Assembly (NCBI GenBank): GCA_029213195.1
Contig: JARGNI010000015.1
Location: forward strand, 52,684 to 116,683
DNA from: Verrucomicrobiales bacterium
Lineage (GTDB): Bacteria; Verrucomicrobiota; Verrucomicrobiia; Verrucomicrobiales; DEV007
DNA length: 64,000 bases
Reading direction: 5' to 3'
The notes under the pieces are model-generated. The model was not told where the DNA came from. It saw only the letters and a program-made list of their open reading frames with translations, and made no database searches. This document shows, piece by piece, positions 26,214 through 35,764 of the stretch. Position numbers and translations under genes: made by a program. Positions within the stretch are counted from its first letter, which is position 1; the number at the start of each line of letters is the position of its first letter.

Positions 26214-28226
26214 ATGGTTACCCTGCAAACCCCGGTGGAAGAGCTGGAGGCTATCCGAATCGACAAGAAGACCGGAGAAGCTCTTGAGAAGCTTGGATTG
26301 AGAACGATCGAAGATCTCTTTTCCCATTTTCCGCGGCGCTACGAAGACCGTTCCCAGTTCGATTCGTTTCCCAGCCAACCCATGGAAGCAGCCATCTGTC
26401 TGCACGGTGAGGTCACCGATTGCCAAAGCCGATTTGCGAGGGGACGAGGGAGGCGGTTTTTCGAGGCGACGATCGAGCCGCCAGGCGGAGGCGATATCCT
26501 GGGGAACCGGATTGTCCTTCGCTGGTTCAACCTTGCCTACATCCACAAGATCCTCGCGGTCGGACAGGCCCTGGTGGTCTACGGGCAACCCAAGATGAGT
26601 GGGAAGAAGTTGGTCATCGATCATCCCGACTTCGAGATCGTCGAAGGAGATCCGACGACGCCGGACGCGCATATGGGGCGGATCGTACCGGTGTATCCTC
26701 TCGCTTCAGGAATCTCCCAGAAGCCTCTGCGTTCATTGATCTACCAGGCACTCGAGCGGATCGATCCCGGGCATGTTCCCGATTGGCTTCCTGCGGGATC
26801 AGATCCCTCCGGGCTCACGAGATGGGAGGCAATTCGCCAGATCCATTCGCCGGAGAGTTTTGAAGCGCTCGAGCCCGCCCGACGTTACCTTGCGCTCGAG
26901 GAATTCGCGAAGCTCCAGCTCGTTTTGCAGCAGCGGCGGGAAACCCATCGTCGCGAAGGCGGGAAGGTGCACGTGGCAACCGATCAGCTTCTGCAGAAGT
27001 ATTTCGAAAGGCTTCCCTTTTCTCCCACGGGTGCCCAGTCGCGCGCTATCGGGGAGATCAGAAGCGACCTCGCCTCGGAACATCCCATGGTGCGATTGCT
27101 CCAGGGAGATGTGGGAGCGGGGAAGACACTGGTCGCGGCGGCAGCGATTCTTCTCGTGGTCGAGGCGGGCTTTGATGCCGCCCTCATGGCGCCGACCCAG
27201 ATCCTGGCAGAGCAACATTTTCTCACCTTCCAGGAGTGGCTCGAACCTCTCGGTATTGAAGTTCGGCTGAAAACCGCGACCAAGGACAGTGGTGGTTCCT
27301 TGCCGCTCTTTCAATCGGATGGGCCGGGAACACTCACGATCGGCACCCACGCCCTGCTTCACGACCAGAGTGAGTTCGAGAACGGTCTCGGTCTCGCTGT
27401 GATCGATGAACAGCACAAGTTCGGAGTCGAGCAGAGACAACGCCTCATCGAGAGAGGGGATCGACCCGACGTTCTCGTCATGACGGCGACGCCGATCCCT
27501 CGAACACTGGCACTTTCCTTCTATGGCGACCTCGATGTCTCCGTTCTCGACGAGCTTCCTCCCGGTCGGGGCAAGATCATCACGGGGATACGACTGACCT
27601 CGCAGACCAAGGATGCGGCGAAGTTTCTCCAGGACCAGATGGCGACGGGGCGACAGGTCTACGTGGTTTACCCGCTCATCGAGGAATCGGAGAAGTTGAA
27701 TGCCGGGGCGGCGACGGTGGAGTTCGAGAAATGGCAGAAACGCCTGCCGGAGCGGAAGCTGGTTCTCTTGCACGGAAGGATGACGGCGGAAGAAAAGGAG
27801 GCCGTGATGCGAGAGTTCCGGGAAGGAGATGCCGATGTTCTCGTATCGACCACCGTCATCGAGGTCGGAGTCGACGTTCCCAATGCGAATGTGATGCTCA
27901 TTTACAACGCGGAGCGATTCGGACTCGCGCAGCTGCATCAACTTCGTGGCCGGATCGGGCGAGGAGAGCACAAGAGTTTTTGCGTGTTGATGATCGATCC
28001 GGACGCGGCGGAGGCACGGCAGCGTCTCGCCATCCTCGAAGAGACCTCGGATGGATTTCGAATCGCGGAAGAGGACCTGCGACAACGCGGCCCGGGAGAA
28101 GTGCTGGGAACCCAGCAAAGCGGTTTGCCCGTGCTCGCGTTTGTCGAATTCCTCGGAGACACTCGGCTGGTGGAGCAGGCCCGAAAGATCGCGGAGGAGA
28201 TGCTGGAGGCTTCTGCCGGGCGTTGA
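26214..28226 (+). CDS. recG: ATP-dependent DNA helicase RecG
   Basis: A 670-residue helicase with an N-terminal OB/wedge domain (RYEDRSQF, WFNLAYIHK), helicase motif I GDVGAGKT, motif II DEQHKFGVEQRQ (the DExH of RecG), motif III MTATPIPRTL and the late HQLRGRIGRGEH. RecG remodels stalled replication forks and Holliday junctions. The ATG at 26214 gives the normal N-terminus; an upstream in-frame ATG at 26160 overlaps trkH. It may be co-transcribed with trkA-trkH. Confidence 0.95.
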   Translation: MVTLQTPVEELEAIRIDKKTGEALEKLGLRTIEDLFSHFPRRYEDRSQFDSFPSQPMEAAICLHGEVTDCQSRFARGRGRRFFEATIEPPGGGDILGNRIVLRWFNLAYIHKILAVGQALVVYGQPKMSGKKLVIDHPDFEIVEGDPTTPDAHMGRIVPVYPLASGISQKPLRSLIYQALERIDPGHVPDWLPAGSDPSGLTRWEAIRQIHSPESFEALEPARRYLALEEFAKLQLVLQQRRETHRREGGKVHVATDQLLQKYFERLPFSPTGAQSRAIGEIRSDLASEHPMVRLLQGDVGAGKTLVAAAAILLVVEAGFDAALMAPTQILAEQHFLTFQEWLEPLGIEVRLKTATKDSGGSLPLFQSDGPGTLTIGTHALLHDQSEFENGLGLAVIDEQHKFGVEQRQRLIERGDRPDVLVMTATPIPRTLALSFYGDLDVSVLDELPPGRGKIITGIRLTSQTKDAAKFLQDQMATGRQVYVVYPLIEESEKLNAGAATVEFEKWQKRLPERKLVLLHGRMTAEEKEAVMREFREGDADVLVSTTVIEVGVDVPNANVMLIYNAERFGLAQLHQLRGRIGRGEHKSFCVLMIDPDAAEARQRLAILEETSDGFRIAEEDLRQRGPGEVLGTQQSGLPVLAFVEFLGDTRLVEQARKIAEEMLEASAGR

Positions 28227-28231
28227 TCTTT

Positions 28232-28354
28232 GGAGTGCGGTGGCTCGACACCGCTTTGGGAGTTCGCGTTGGATTCCAAGTTGCGGCAAGCTGTTGAATA
28301 AAATGATTCTTGCAGAGAAAACGTTTCAAAGCGGTGTCGAGCCACCGCATTCCA
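28232..28354. repeat. REPIN-like element, family B, copy 1
   Basis: A 31-base left end (28232-28262) and its near-perfect inverted copy at the right end (28324-28354) enclose a spacer of about 61 bp. Each end is itself a hairpin: GCGGTG-GCTCGA-CACCGC on the left, GCGGTG-TCGAGC-CACCGC on the right. Two inverted REP-like hairpins around a short spacer is the REPIN layout. A second, diverged copy at 49007-49149 keeps the hairpins through paired changes. It occupies the recG-upp gap with no gene inside that I can support. Confidence 0.75.
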
Positions 28355-28370
28355 GAACCTCGCTGCTGTT

Positions 28371-28404
28371 CAACAGGGTTTGGTCTCCGTCCCAACAGGG
28401 TTGG
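28371..28404. repeat. CAACAGGG-family element, direct-repeat variant
   Basis: CAACAGGGTT occurs twice in the same direction (28371-28380 and 28393-28402), spaced by 12 bases, 16 bp downstream of the family B REPIN-like element. Elsewhere in the window the same decamer forms inverted pairs of 33 bp (3591 and 48955), so this is either a decayed or rearranged version. It lies about 80 bp before the upp start. Confidence 0.5.
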
Positions 28405-28483
28405 GAGAAGCACAAATGGTCAAAATTGCGGTTCCCATTTTTCGTCGATTGAGGAAAGGTAGACGCAAGGCCCTCCCATCCCC

Positions 28484-29101
28484 ATGCTCCACATCGTCGA
28501 TCACCCCATCATCCGCGAACGCCTCACCCAGATTCGTTCGGTGGACTCCGAAACTTCGGTTTTTCGTCATGCTCTCCACGATGTGGCACATTTGCTCTGC
28601 TTCGAAGTTACTCGGGAGTTGGATACCGTGTCGACGGAGGTCGAGACTCCATTGAAGAAGACCGAAGGGCACGCCCTCGCTCGCCCGCTTGTCCTCGTTC
28701 CGATCCTCCGGGCCGGAGTCGGGCTCATGAATGGGTTTTTGGAAATCCTGACCGAGGCCTCGGTGGGATACATCGGTCTCTATCGGGACGAGGAAACGCT
28801 TCAGCCTCAAAGCTACTACTGCAAGCTGCCCGATCACATCGCGGAGTCCGAGGTCATCCTCATCGATCCCATGCTCGCGACGGGAGGCAGCGCCGCGGAC
28901 GCGGCAGACGAATTGAAAAAGGCCGGGGCCTCTCGAATCCGGTTCGCGTGCCTCATCGCGGCTCCGGAAGGGGTCGCCGCCTTCGAGGAGCGGCACCCTG
29001 ACATTCCCATCTACACAGCTTCGCTGGACGAATGCCTCAACGAAAATGCCTACATCGTTCCCGGATTGGGAGATGCAGGCGATCGCTATTTCGGAACCTA
29101 G
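28484..29101 (+). CDS. upp: Uracil phosphoribosyltransferase
   Basis: A 205-residue enzyme with the PRPP-binding segment LIDPMLATGGSAADAAD and the family blocks VPILRAGVGLMNGF and IGLYRDEETLQP. It makes UMP from uracil and PRPP for pyrimidine salvage. Length and C-terminal GLGDAGDRYFGT are typical. ATG start. It is preceded by the repeat-rich 257-bp gap and ends 4 bp from the convergent end of the large cytochrome c gene. Confidence 0.96.
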   Translation: MLHIVDHPIIRERLTQIRSVDSETSVFRHALHDVAHLLCFEVTRELDTVSTEVETPLKKTEGHALARPLVLVPILRAGVGLMNGFLEILTEASVGYIGLYRDEETLQPQSYYCKLPDHIAESEVILIDPMLATGGSAADAADELKKAGASRIRFACLIAAPEGVAAFEERHPDIPIYTASLDECLNENAYIVPGLGDAGDRYFGT

Positions 29102-29105
29102 GAAG

Positions 29106-32100
29106 TCACCCTTTGAGGCTCTTCAAGTAGGCGACGACGTCTCGGAGTTCTCCCTTGTTCAGGATGAAACCCATCGGAGGCATCGTCGAGACGACGGGGC
29201 TCTTTTCCTGGATTTTTTCGAGGGGGATCTTGCTCTCTTTGCCCTCGGGATCGCGGAGGACGACGTGGCCTTTCTCTTCCTTGCGAAACTGCCCGGCGAC
29301 ACTGGAACCATCCTTGAGGGTCAGGGAAATATTCCCATATCCCTTGGTGACGACTTTTTGCGGATCGACAAGACTCTCGAGCAGATAGGCGACATCCTTG
29401 TCCTTGCCGATTTTCTTCAGGTTCGGTCCGACATCGCTGCCCTTGCCATCGGCCACCTTGTGGCAGCGAATGCACTGGGCAGCGGCGTGATTCATAAAGA
29501 CGGACTTCCCGCGCTCCGCGTTTCCACCGGCGAGGGCAAAAGGAAAAGCCGAGGTCGGATCGGTCGCCATTTTTGCCTGGAGACCGGTTTCCCATTTCTG
29601 AATCGGCTCCGCGAGAGTGGCTACGGAAGCGAACTCGGAGGCTTTTGCGGTTTCGAGGACGTCGAGCTGGAGAGCGGGGTCGAGTTTGCCGGAGACCAGT
29701 TCGGCCACCAGTTCGCCGATCGGCTTTTCTCCTCCGACTGCGGGAAGCTGCCGGATCGCGTGCTGCCGGACTTCGAGTGAGGTCTTCCCTGCCAGTCGGG
29801 ACTCGATCTCTGCGAGAGCCTTGTCCGTAGAAAGCGTGGAGAGAATTTCGAGAGCTGTTTTCTGCATCTGGGAATCCTTGTCCTGACACATCGCGTCGAC
29901 GAGCTCGGCGAGTTGTTCTCCCTCTTGGGAAGCAAGGGTTCGCAGAGCTTCACAACGCAATTCGGAACGGGCGTCGGTGTTCCGAACGACGGTTTCGAGA
30001 ATGTCATTGCCGATCGGGAGTTTGCTGTCCCGGGCCAACTCCATCGAGCCGGAGCGGACGATGGAAGAGTTCGAACTCAGGAGGGATTTCAGTTCGGATT
30101 GAACGGCTTCCGCGACGATAGCAGGATCGCGCGGCTCCAGCTCTCGATAGCGACCGACGACGAGATCGATCACGTCGGGCTTGCTCCAGTGATGAAGAGC
30201 CTCCATACCGGCGGCGAGAATGGCATCGGGTGCCTCTCCCGTGCCAACGAACTGGGCGACCCGTTTCGCGCTGGTGAGATCGCCAAGACGGAAGTTGGCA
30301 TTGATCGCCCGGCGGGTGAAGGCTTCGTTTTGCGGGTGCAACCCAATGGCCTCGGCAAGGGGAAGCATGGCTTCCGGGATCATCCAGCCGTCGTGAATGG
30401 CACGAGCTGCGTCGGCGGCGGTGATGGGATCCTTGTCACCGAGAAACTCGACCACGGCAGCATCTCCTCGCTTTCGCAAGGCGATGACGGCGCAGGCGCG
30501 GACGAAGTCCGATTTGTGGTTGTTCAGCTTGGTGATGGTTTCCGTCGGCACCGCTCCGGCCAGCGCGATCACTCCCGCGTGACGGAGGTAGGCCATGCTC
30601 ACATCGTGTTCTTTTCGGCCGAGAAGCGCCAGGATGGCATCGGATGCGGCAGGATCTCCGACTCGACCGAGGGCCAGCAGGGCCTGGATGCGAACTCGTT
30701 GCGAGGGATCTTTCAGGCTGGCGATGAGAGGCTCCGTGAGCGAATGGGATTCGCCGGGTGGACTGGGAATCCGGTCCAGTCCAAGTCTTCGGCCCAGAGG
30801 ATCGCTCACGGTTCGAATGGCTTGGGCACGAATCTCGGGATCGGCGTCTTGGAAGAGGGTTAGGAAATCCTCGCTCGAGGCTTCGCCGCGACGCAGCAGC
30901 TGCCCGAGACCCCAGATCGCATGGATACGACCGAGCTGATCGAAGGCCGTGTCCTCGGCGAAGGATTGCAGCTCGGCTCGAGCATCTCGCTTCGCCAGCT
31001 CCCACTGCGCCTTGAGCCGGACTCGCTGGTCCGTATGCCGAAGCAGAAGCGCCGAGAGGGTGACAAACCGCTCGCGTTCGATCTTGGAGAAGTCGGATTC
31101 GAGGAATGCCTGGGTATTCTCTCGGTCGGGATGGGCAAGCTTTCCGGGCACATCGATTCGCCAGACGGCTCCTTTCTGATTCAGAGGGTAGCCTCCGCCC
31201 CAGTCGACCCCGTAGAGCGCCCCATCGGGCGCGAAGTTCAGCCCGACGAGAGCGGTGCCTTGACCGATCTTGTGATCGTGGATCATCTCGAAGCTGTCGC
31301 CTTTGGGTTTCACCTGGAAAGCCCACTGTTCGCCCCGGGGGGCACTGGTCAGAAAGAAGTAGTTCTGATAGTCCACGCTCAGTGCGGTGCCGGGGTTGAA
31401 CTTGAATCCGGCGGGTCCGTTTTCGTAGTTGGAGAGGGGTGGGGTAAACCAGCGAGGTTGGTCCTCGTGCCATGGTTCGTGCATGAGATCGTGGATCCAG
31501 GGGTTGTAGCGATTCCGGAGATACTGCCAGTTCGATCGCCAACCGGTATCCAGATACTGCTCGACCCAGACGAGACGTTCTCGCTCTCCCGGGTAGTCGG
31601 CATCGTTGTCGACTCCGAAGAAATTGCCGAATTGGTCAAAAGAGATTTCCTGGATGTTGCGTTGGCCATGGGCATAGATCTCGAAGTTGGATCCGTCCGG
31701 TTCGCAGCGCATCAATCCTCCCTGGCTCGGGAATCGATAATCGAGCCCATCGGCGGTTTTCACTCGGATTCCCTTGTCGCCGATTGACCAGTAGATCCGA
31801 CCATCGGGTCCGACAAAGAGACCGTGCATGTCGTGCCCGGCATAGGCGATATGCACTCCGAATCCAGACGCCATGACCTTCTTTTCGTCGGCCTTGCCAT
31901 CGCCATCGATATCTCGGAATCGCACCATTTCGGGAACGGGGCTGACGTAAACATCGCCTTCATGGAAAAGGACTCCTCCGGCAACTCCCCCAATGAGATG
32001 ATCGAGATCTTCGGCGTAGGTGGAGATGGTGTCGGCGAGGCCGTCGCCATCGGTATCGGCGATGAGGTGCACCTTCTCGGTCAGGGCGGTGAGGTCCTCG

Positions 32101-33086
32101 ATGTCATGGATCCCATCGCCGTTGTAATCTTTGACCCGCTTCGCGTTGGCCTTGCTGTTCTCCGGAGTGAACTGCTTCTTGTAGAACGCGATCTTGTCGT
32201 CGGTGGATCGAAAACTGAGATCGTTCTTGGTCCAATCGTTGTTCGGTCGGATGTCGAGATCGTTGGCCTTTCGCCGCATCGTCTGGGTGACATAGGCTCG
32301 GCCCTGGGGGTCGAAGGAAAGCGCTACGGGATCGGGAACCTGGAAGTTCGGCGTCCACTTCTCGAACTGCAGCTGCTTGGGATCGGCTTTCGCGGAGCGG
32401 GGCGAGGAAACCAAGGTTCCTTTCAGTTGGAAATCATCCCAGACACCCTTGTCATCGAAGGTGCCGAGACCAACCTGGCCCCAGGTGAAGCTCTTGTCGT
32501 GAGCGACATGCGTCGGTGTCTCCATGTCGTCGAAGTAGACTTCGATGAGCCCGTCGGCGACTCGTCGAACGATCTTGACGTCGTGCCAGGTCTTGTCTTT
32601 CCAGGGAGTGCCCTCTGTAGTCTTCTCGGAGATGGCGACACGAGGCGCTTCCTTCACGAGGAAGATCTGGTTGGCATGCGCATCGGTTTTCTGGCCGAGA
32701 TGGATGTAGTAGAAATTCGAGGGGTCCTGGTATCCGAAGAAAAGGCACATATCGCGGTGCCCGTAGGACTCCTTCGTGGTCTGCACTCGCGCCGTCAGTT
32801 CGAAGTCTCCCACGACGATGTCATCGAGCAGGATGATGTTTTTCGGGCTGCGATAAGGGGGCTCGTATTTGGATCCTCCCAGGTTCTCGAGGACGGGGTT
32901 GCCATCGAGATCGCTGATCTTCCATGCTTTCTCATCGGTGGCGGTCCACTTCTCCATGCCCTTGGAGAAATCGTCCGAGTGGACCACGGGAAGATCCTCG
33001 GCGGTTGTGGATGCCGGAGCTAGGAGGTGGAAAGAGAGACTGGCCAGGAGAAGCCCGAGAAAACTGCGCATCCCGAAACTTGTCAT
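29106..33086 (-). CDS. Secreted PVC-type dehydrogenase/HEAT/cytochrome c protein
   Basis: A protein of about 1326 residues with a signal peptide (LGLLLASLSFHLLAPASTTAED). Residue positions here are approximate. Order of regions: a beta-sandwich of the LamG/DUF1080 kind (40-240); a PVC-specific membrane-bound-dehydrogenase-type propeller (250-660) with three calcium-loop-like motifs (DYNGDGIHD, DTDGDGLAD, DIDGDGKAD); a long HEAT-like helical repeat region (670-1190); and a C-terminal cytochrome c domain with CIRCH at about residue 1205. Such proteins are abundant in Planctomycetota and Verrucomicrobiota; they are predicted to act outside the inner membrane in oxidation of sugars or alcohols. 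ATG at 33086 or 33071 are both plausible starts; I used the first. The substrate is unknown. Confidence 0.85.
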   Translation of the reverse strand: MTSFGMRSFLGLLLASLSFHLLAPASTTAEDLPVVHSDDFSKGMEKWTATDEKAWKISDLDGNPVLENLGGSKYEPPYRSPKNIILLDDIVVGDFELTARVQTTKESYGHRDMCLFFGYQDPSNFYYIHLGQKTDAHANQIFLVKEAPRVAISEKTTEGTPWKDKTWHDVKIVRRVADGLIEVYFDDMETPTHVAHDKSFTWGQVGLGTFDDKGVWDDFQLKGTLVSSPRSAKADPKQLQFEKWTPNFQVPDPVALSFDPQGRAYVTQTMRRKANDLDIRPNNDWTKNDLSFRSTDDKIAFYKKQFTPENSKANAKRVKDYNGDGIHDIEDLTALTEKVHLIADTDGDGLADTISTYAEDLDHLIGGVAGGVLFHEGDVYVSPVPEMVRFRDIDGDGKADEKKVMASGFGVHIAYAGHDMHGLFVGPDGRIYWSIGDKGIRVKTADGLDYRFPSQGGLMRCEPDGSNFEIYAHGQRNIQEISFDQFGNFFGVDNDADYPGERERLVWVEQYLDTGWRSNWQYLRNRYNPWIHDLMHEPWHEDQPRWFTPPLSNYENGPAGFKFNPGTALSVDYQNYFFLTSAPRGEQWAFQVKPKGDSFEMIHDHKIGQGTALVGLNFAPDGALYGVDWGGGYPLNQKGAVWRIDVPGKLAHPDRENTQAFLESDFSKIERERFVTLSALLLRHTDQRVRLKAQWELAKRDARAELQSFAEDTAFDQLGRIHAIWGLGQLLRRGEASSEDFLTLFQDADPEIRAQAIRTVSDPLGRRLGLDRIPSPPGESHSLTEPLIASLKDPSQRVRIQALLALGRVGDPAASDAILALLGRKEHDVSMAYLRHAGVIALAGAVPTETITKLNNHKSDFVRACAVIALRKRGDAAVVEFLGDKDPITAADAARAIHDGWMIPEAMLPLAEAIGLHPQNEAFTRRAINANFRLGDLTSAKRVAQFVGTGEAPDAILAAGMEALHHWSKPDVIDLVVGRYRELEPRDPAIVAEAVQSELKSLLSSNSSIVRSGSMELARDSKLPIGNDILETVVRNTDARSELRCEALRTLASQEGEQLAELVDAMCQDKDSQMQKTALEILSTLSTDKALAEIESRLAGKTSLEVRQHAIRQLPAVGGEKPIGELVAELVSGKLDPALQLDVLETAKASEFASVATLAEPIQKWETGLQAKMATDPTSAFPFALAGGNAERGKSVFMNHAAAQCIRCHKVADGKGSDVGPNLKKIGKDKDVAYLLESLVDPQKVVTKGYGNISLTLKDGSSVAGQFRKEEKGHVVLRDPEGKESKIPLEKIQEKSPVVSTMPPMGFILNKGELRDVVAYLKSLKG

Positions 33087-33150
33087 ATCTCGGAGATCGA
33101 ATCCAGCGCGGAAGCAGACCTCGAATGCGCTCCAGTTTGTGCGCAAAGCA

Positions 33151-35046
33151 TCACCAGCCACCGCCGCCACCACCTCCACCGCCGCCTCCCGAGGAGCCAC
33201 CTCCACCGCTTCCTCCTCCGCTGGAGGAAGGCGAGGTCGAGGCTGAGGTCAGGGCGCTGGTGAGGGCTCCGCCGAGCGCGGAAGCACCCATCGCTCGATC
33301 GAGACCGGTATGGGTTCCGCTGTAGAAATCGGGGCGATAGCCACCGCGGTGCCCATCGGCTTCTCCCGCCCGGGCGAGGACTTCGGTAAACTGCTCGCTC
33401 CACTTCTGCTCGACATCGAGCGCGTGGGCGTAAGGGAGGAGTTTCTCGAAAAGCTCGGGAGTCTTCTGCGGCCCCGAGAATCCTGCGAGACGATCGGCTT
33501 CGGCAACGGAAAGGTAGTGTTTCAGTCCTTCGATATGATCAAGGACCTTTCGTCCGAGGTGGGTCGGGGCCTTGATGAGGTGGTAGAAAAGGACGTTGAT
33601 CACGATGGCGACGAGAAAGGCGACGCTGGCAAGCAGCCCGGCGAGACTGAAGAAGGCAAACATGCCCCCGAACCAACCCAGCACGAAGGGGATGGAGAAG
33701 AGCGCCTGCCCCATCGCCGAAACCTTGCTCCCACTGCGAAACTTGCTGATCGTCGAGGAGACGAGAGCACCGGTTCCCACGGTCCAGATCGAGATCCAGA
33801 GCGCCATGAATCCAGCGCCTGCCTTGTCCCCGCTGTTGAGGATGAGGAGAAGGACCGCGAGGAGAGAAAGCAGGAAACCAGGCACCCAGTAGCGGGCATT
33901 GGTCAGGAAGTGGGTTTTTTCCAGCTGCTTGGACAGCGATTCCTTGAGGGCAGTGCGCGCCGACGAGAGGGTCCGGTGATTGCTCTGTTTCAGGCGGATC
34001 GATCTTCCAGACCCCAGCAGTTGGGTAAACAGTTTCTGCTCATCGGGGGTCAGGGGTTCGTTAGGATCCTCGTTCGTTTTTCGCAAGGTGATGACCTTGT
34101 CATCTTCCTCGATCTGGAGCACCCCTTTGACCCCGAGTCCCATGACTGCCGCGCCAAAGGCACCGTTGTCGAAACTCATTTTCTCTAGCATGCGAACGGC
34201 AGCTGGGGAGAATCCCGGGGGAGGGGAAAACTGGGGAATGATCTGACCGGCCCTGGGATCTCGACCGACCCGGATCCAGGCGATGAAGTGCCAGAGCAGC
34301 ATCAGGGCGAGCAGCAGCAACCCTCCGATGGCGAAGAAATTCTGGAGAAGGAGAGATCCGATCGAACTCTTGTAGGCTTCGGGTTTGAGGAAGCCGGAAG
34401 GCCATGTGATCGAAATGGTGAGCCCTTCTCCGGGAGCGAGCACTCGGCCGGTCGTGACGGTCCCTTCGTTCTGGGACGAACTCGCACTGGCAGGTGGCTC
34501 CTTGGAGCCCTTTTCCCCGATATAGCCCTCGATGGAACGGACTTCGATCCCGGTCGGGAGGATGATTTTTGCGCTGGATCGATCGATGGGGAAGCCCCAC
34601 TCGTTGCCGGTGACATTCCAGTAGAGTTCGTCGAACTCGTCGTGGAACAGCAACTGGCCTTCGCTTCGATACCGGATCGTGTAGGTGTATTCACCCGGTT
34701 GGAGTTTTCGGTCGGCGCGACCGATCCGGATTCGGATTCCCGCCCGGTGTTTTTCCACTTTATGGGGTTCCCCTTTTCCGTTTTTCGTGGTGTTGAGAAC
34801 CCGGAAGGGCATTTCCTGACGGAGTCCCCAGCGAGTTCGGTAGAGCGTGGGGAGGTCGCGAAAGATCCCCCGCTGGATCTCTCGACCTTCGGCGCGAACG
34901 ACGATGGTTTCCCTGACCTCGATGGCCCCATCCTCCAGGACCTGGATGACGGAGTCGAAGGAGAGAATCCTTTCTTCCGCCGAGAGAGGAGAAGAAAAAC
35001 TCGCGAGGACAAAGAAACCGGTGAGAAGCAGGAACAATCGTTTCAT
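33151..35046 (-). CDS. DUF2207 membrane protein with glycine-rich tail
   Basis: A 631-residue protein with a signal peptide (MKRLFLLLTGFFVLASFSSPLSAEE) and a luminal DUF2207 beta domain (LSFDSVIQVLEDGAIEVRETI). It then has one helix at about 240-260, a cytosolic region, more hydrophobic helices at about 395-500 and a C-terminal tail of almost pure Gly and Ser ending in Trp, typical of DUF2207 proteins. The function of the family is not established. The ATG at 35046 was chosen; a TTG at 35058 is in frame. It follows lemA with a 15-bp gap, and the lemA-DUF2207 pairing recurs across bacteria. The Gly tail should be checked for sequencing slippage. Confidence 0.88.
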   Translation of the reverse strand: MKRLFLLLTGFFVLASFSSPLSAEERILSFDSVIQVLEDGAIEVRETIVVRAEGREIQRGIFRDLPTLYRTRWGLRQEMPFRVLNTTKNGKGEPHKVEKHRAGIRIRIGRADRKLQPGEYTYTIRYRSEGQLLFHDEFDELYWNVTGNEWGFPIDRSSAKIILPTGIEVRSIEGYIGEKGSKEPPASASSSQNEGTVTTGRVLAPGEGLTISITWPSGFLKPEAYKSSIGSLLLQNFFAIGGLLLLALMLLWHFIAWIRVGRDPRAGQIIPQFSPPPGFSPAAVRMLEKMSFDNGAFGAAVMGLGVKGVLQIEEDDKVITLRKTNEDPNEPLTPDEQKLFTQLLGSGRSIRLKQSNHRTLSSARTALKESLSKQLEKTHFLTNARYWVPGFLLSLLAVLLLILNSGDKAGAGFMALWISIWTVGTGALVSSTISKFRSGSKVSAMGQALFSIPFVLGWFGGMFAFFSLAGLLASVAFLVAIVINVLFYHLIKAPTHLGRKVLDHIEGLKHYLSVAEADRLAGFSGPQKTPELFEKLLPYAHALDVEQKWSEQFTEVLARAGEADGHRGGYRPDFYSGTHTGLDRAMGASALGGALTSALTSASTSPSSSGGGSGGGGSSGGGGGGGGGGGW

Positions 35047-35061
35047 GAAACGTGGCAATGG

Positions 35062-35646
35062 TCAGGCGGGCGAAATTCTCTGGGCGATGGAAGGAGGCAT
35101 TCGCTCGCTCGCGTTTTCGACTTCGAAAAAACTGGCGGGGGTGAACTTGCCGACCCGGGCAATCAACTGGGAGGGAAACGTTTCGACCTGGTTGTTCCAG
35201 TTGCGGACCGAACCATTGTAGTAGCGTCGGGAATACTGGAGGGTTTCCTCGATCTCGACGAGATCGCGCATGAGCTGGAGAAAGTGTTCGTTGGAGCGGA
35301 TCTCCGGGTAGGACTCGGCGATGGCGATCACCTTGCCGAGGTCGCGGCTGAGGGCGGCTTCGGGACCGCTCGCAGTGGAGGCGGTGGTAGCGCCCTGCGC
35401 TTCGTTGCGTTCTCGAACCACCGCTTCGAGGACTTCTCTCTCGTGATCCCGGACTCCCTTGACGGTCTCGACCAGCGCCGGGACGAGGTCGTGACGCCGT
35501 TTCAATTGCACATCGATTCCGCTCCAGCCCTCGCGCAGTTGATTGCGCAGTCGGATGAAGCGGTTGTAAGTCGCGATCGACCAGAAGAGGATTCCCAGCG
35601 GCAGGATCGCGGCCAGGAGGAGGAGTGTGATGGTAAGGGGACCCAT
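35062..35646 (-). CDS. lemA: LemA family protein
   Basis: A 194-residue protein with an N-terminal transmembrane helix (LTITLLLLAAILPLGILFW), YNRFIRLRNQLREGWSGIDVQLKRRHDLVPALV and a later ERNEAQ helix, all typical of LemA coiled-helix proteins. The body should lie outside or at the membrane; the biochemical role is unknown. The ATG at 35646 starts at the family N-terminus; the 40 codons further upstream in frame overlap the PAP2 gene region and look spurious. First gene of a pair with DUF2207. Confidence 0.93.
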   Translation of the reverse strand: MGPLTITLLLLAAILPLGILFWSIATYNRFIRLRNQLREGWSGIDVQLKRRHDLVPALVETVKGVRDHEREVLEAVVRERNEAQGATTASTASGPEAALSRDLGKVIAIAESYPEIRSNEHFLQLMRDLVEIEETLQYSRRYYNGSVRNWNNQVETFPSQLIARVGKFTPASFFEVENASERMPPSIAQRISPA

Positions 35647-35764
35647 GTGTCGGCGGGATAGTCTAGCAAACCTCGTCCCATTTGCGAAACGAGATGATGC
35701 ATTTCGAAGACGAGATCGAGAAAGGATTGAGTTCTCTGTCCAAATTCGCTTGGCTGAGAGGGCC

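Noticed and set aside
26799..28289. 496-codon minus-strand open frame over recG
   Set aside because: RecG has all helicase motifs on the plus strand; the opposite frame has none.
33160..33240. Gly-rich GGC-type tract as a non-coding microsatellite
   Set aside because: It is the C-terminal tail of the DUF2207 gene, as is common in that family.
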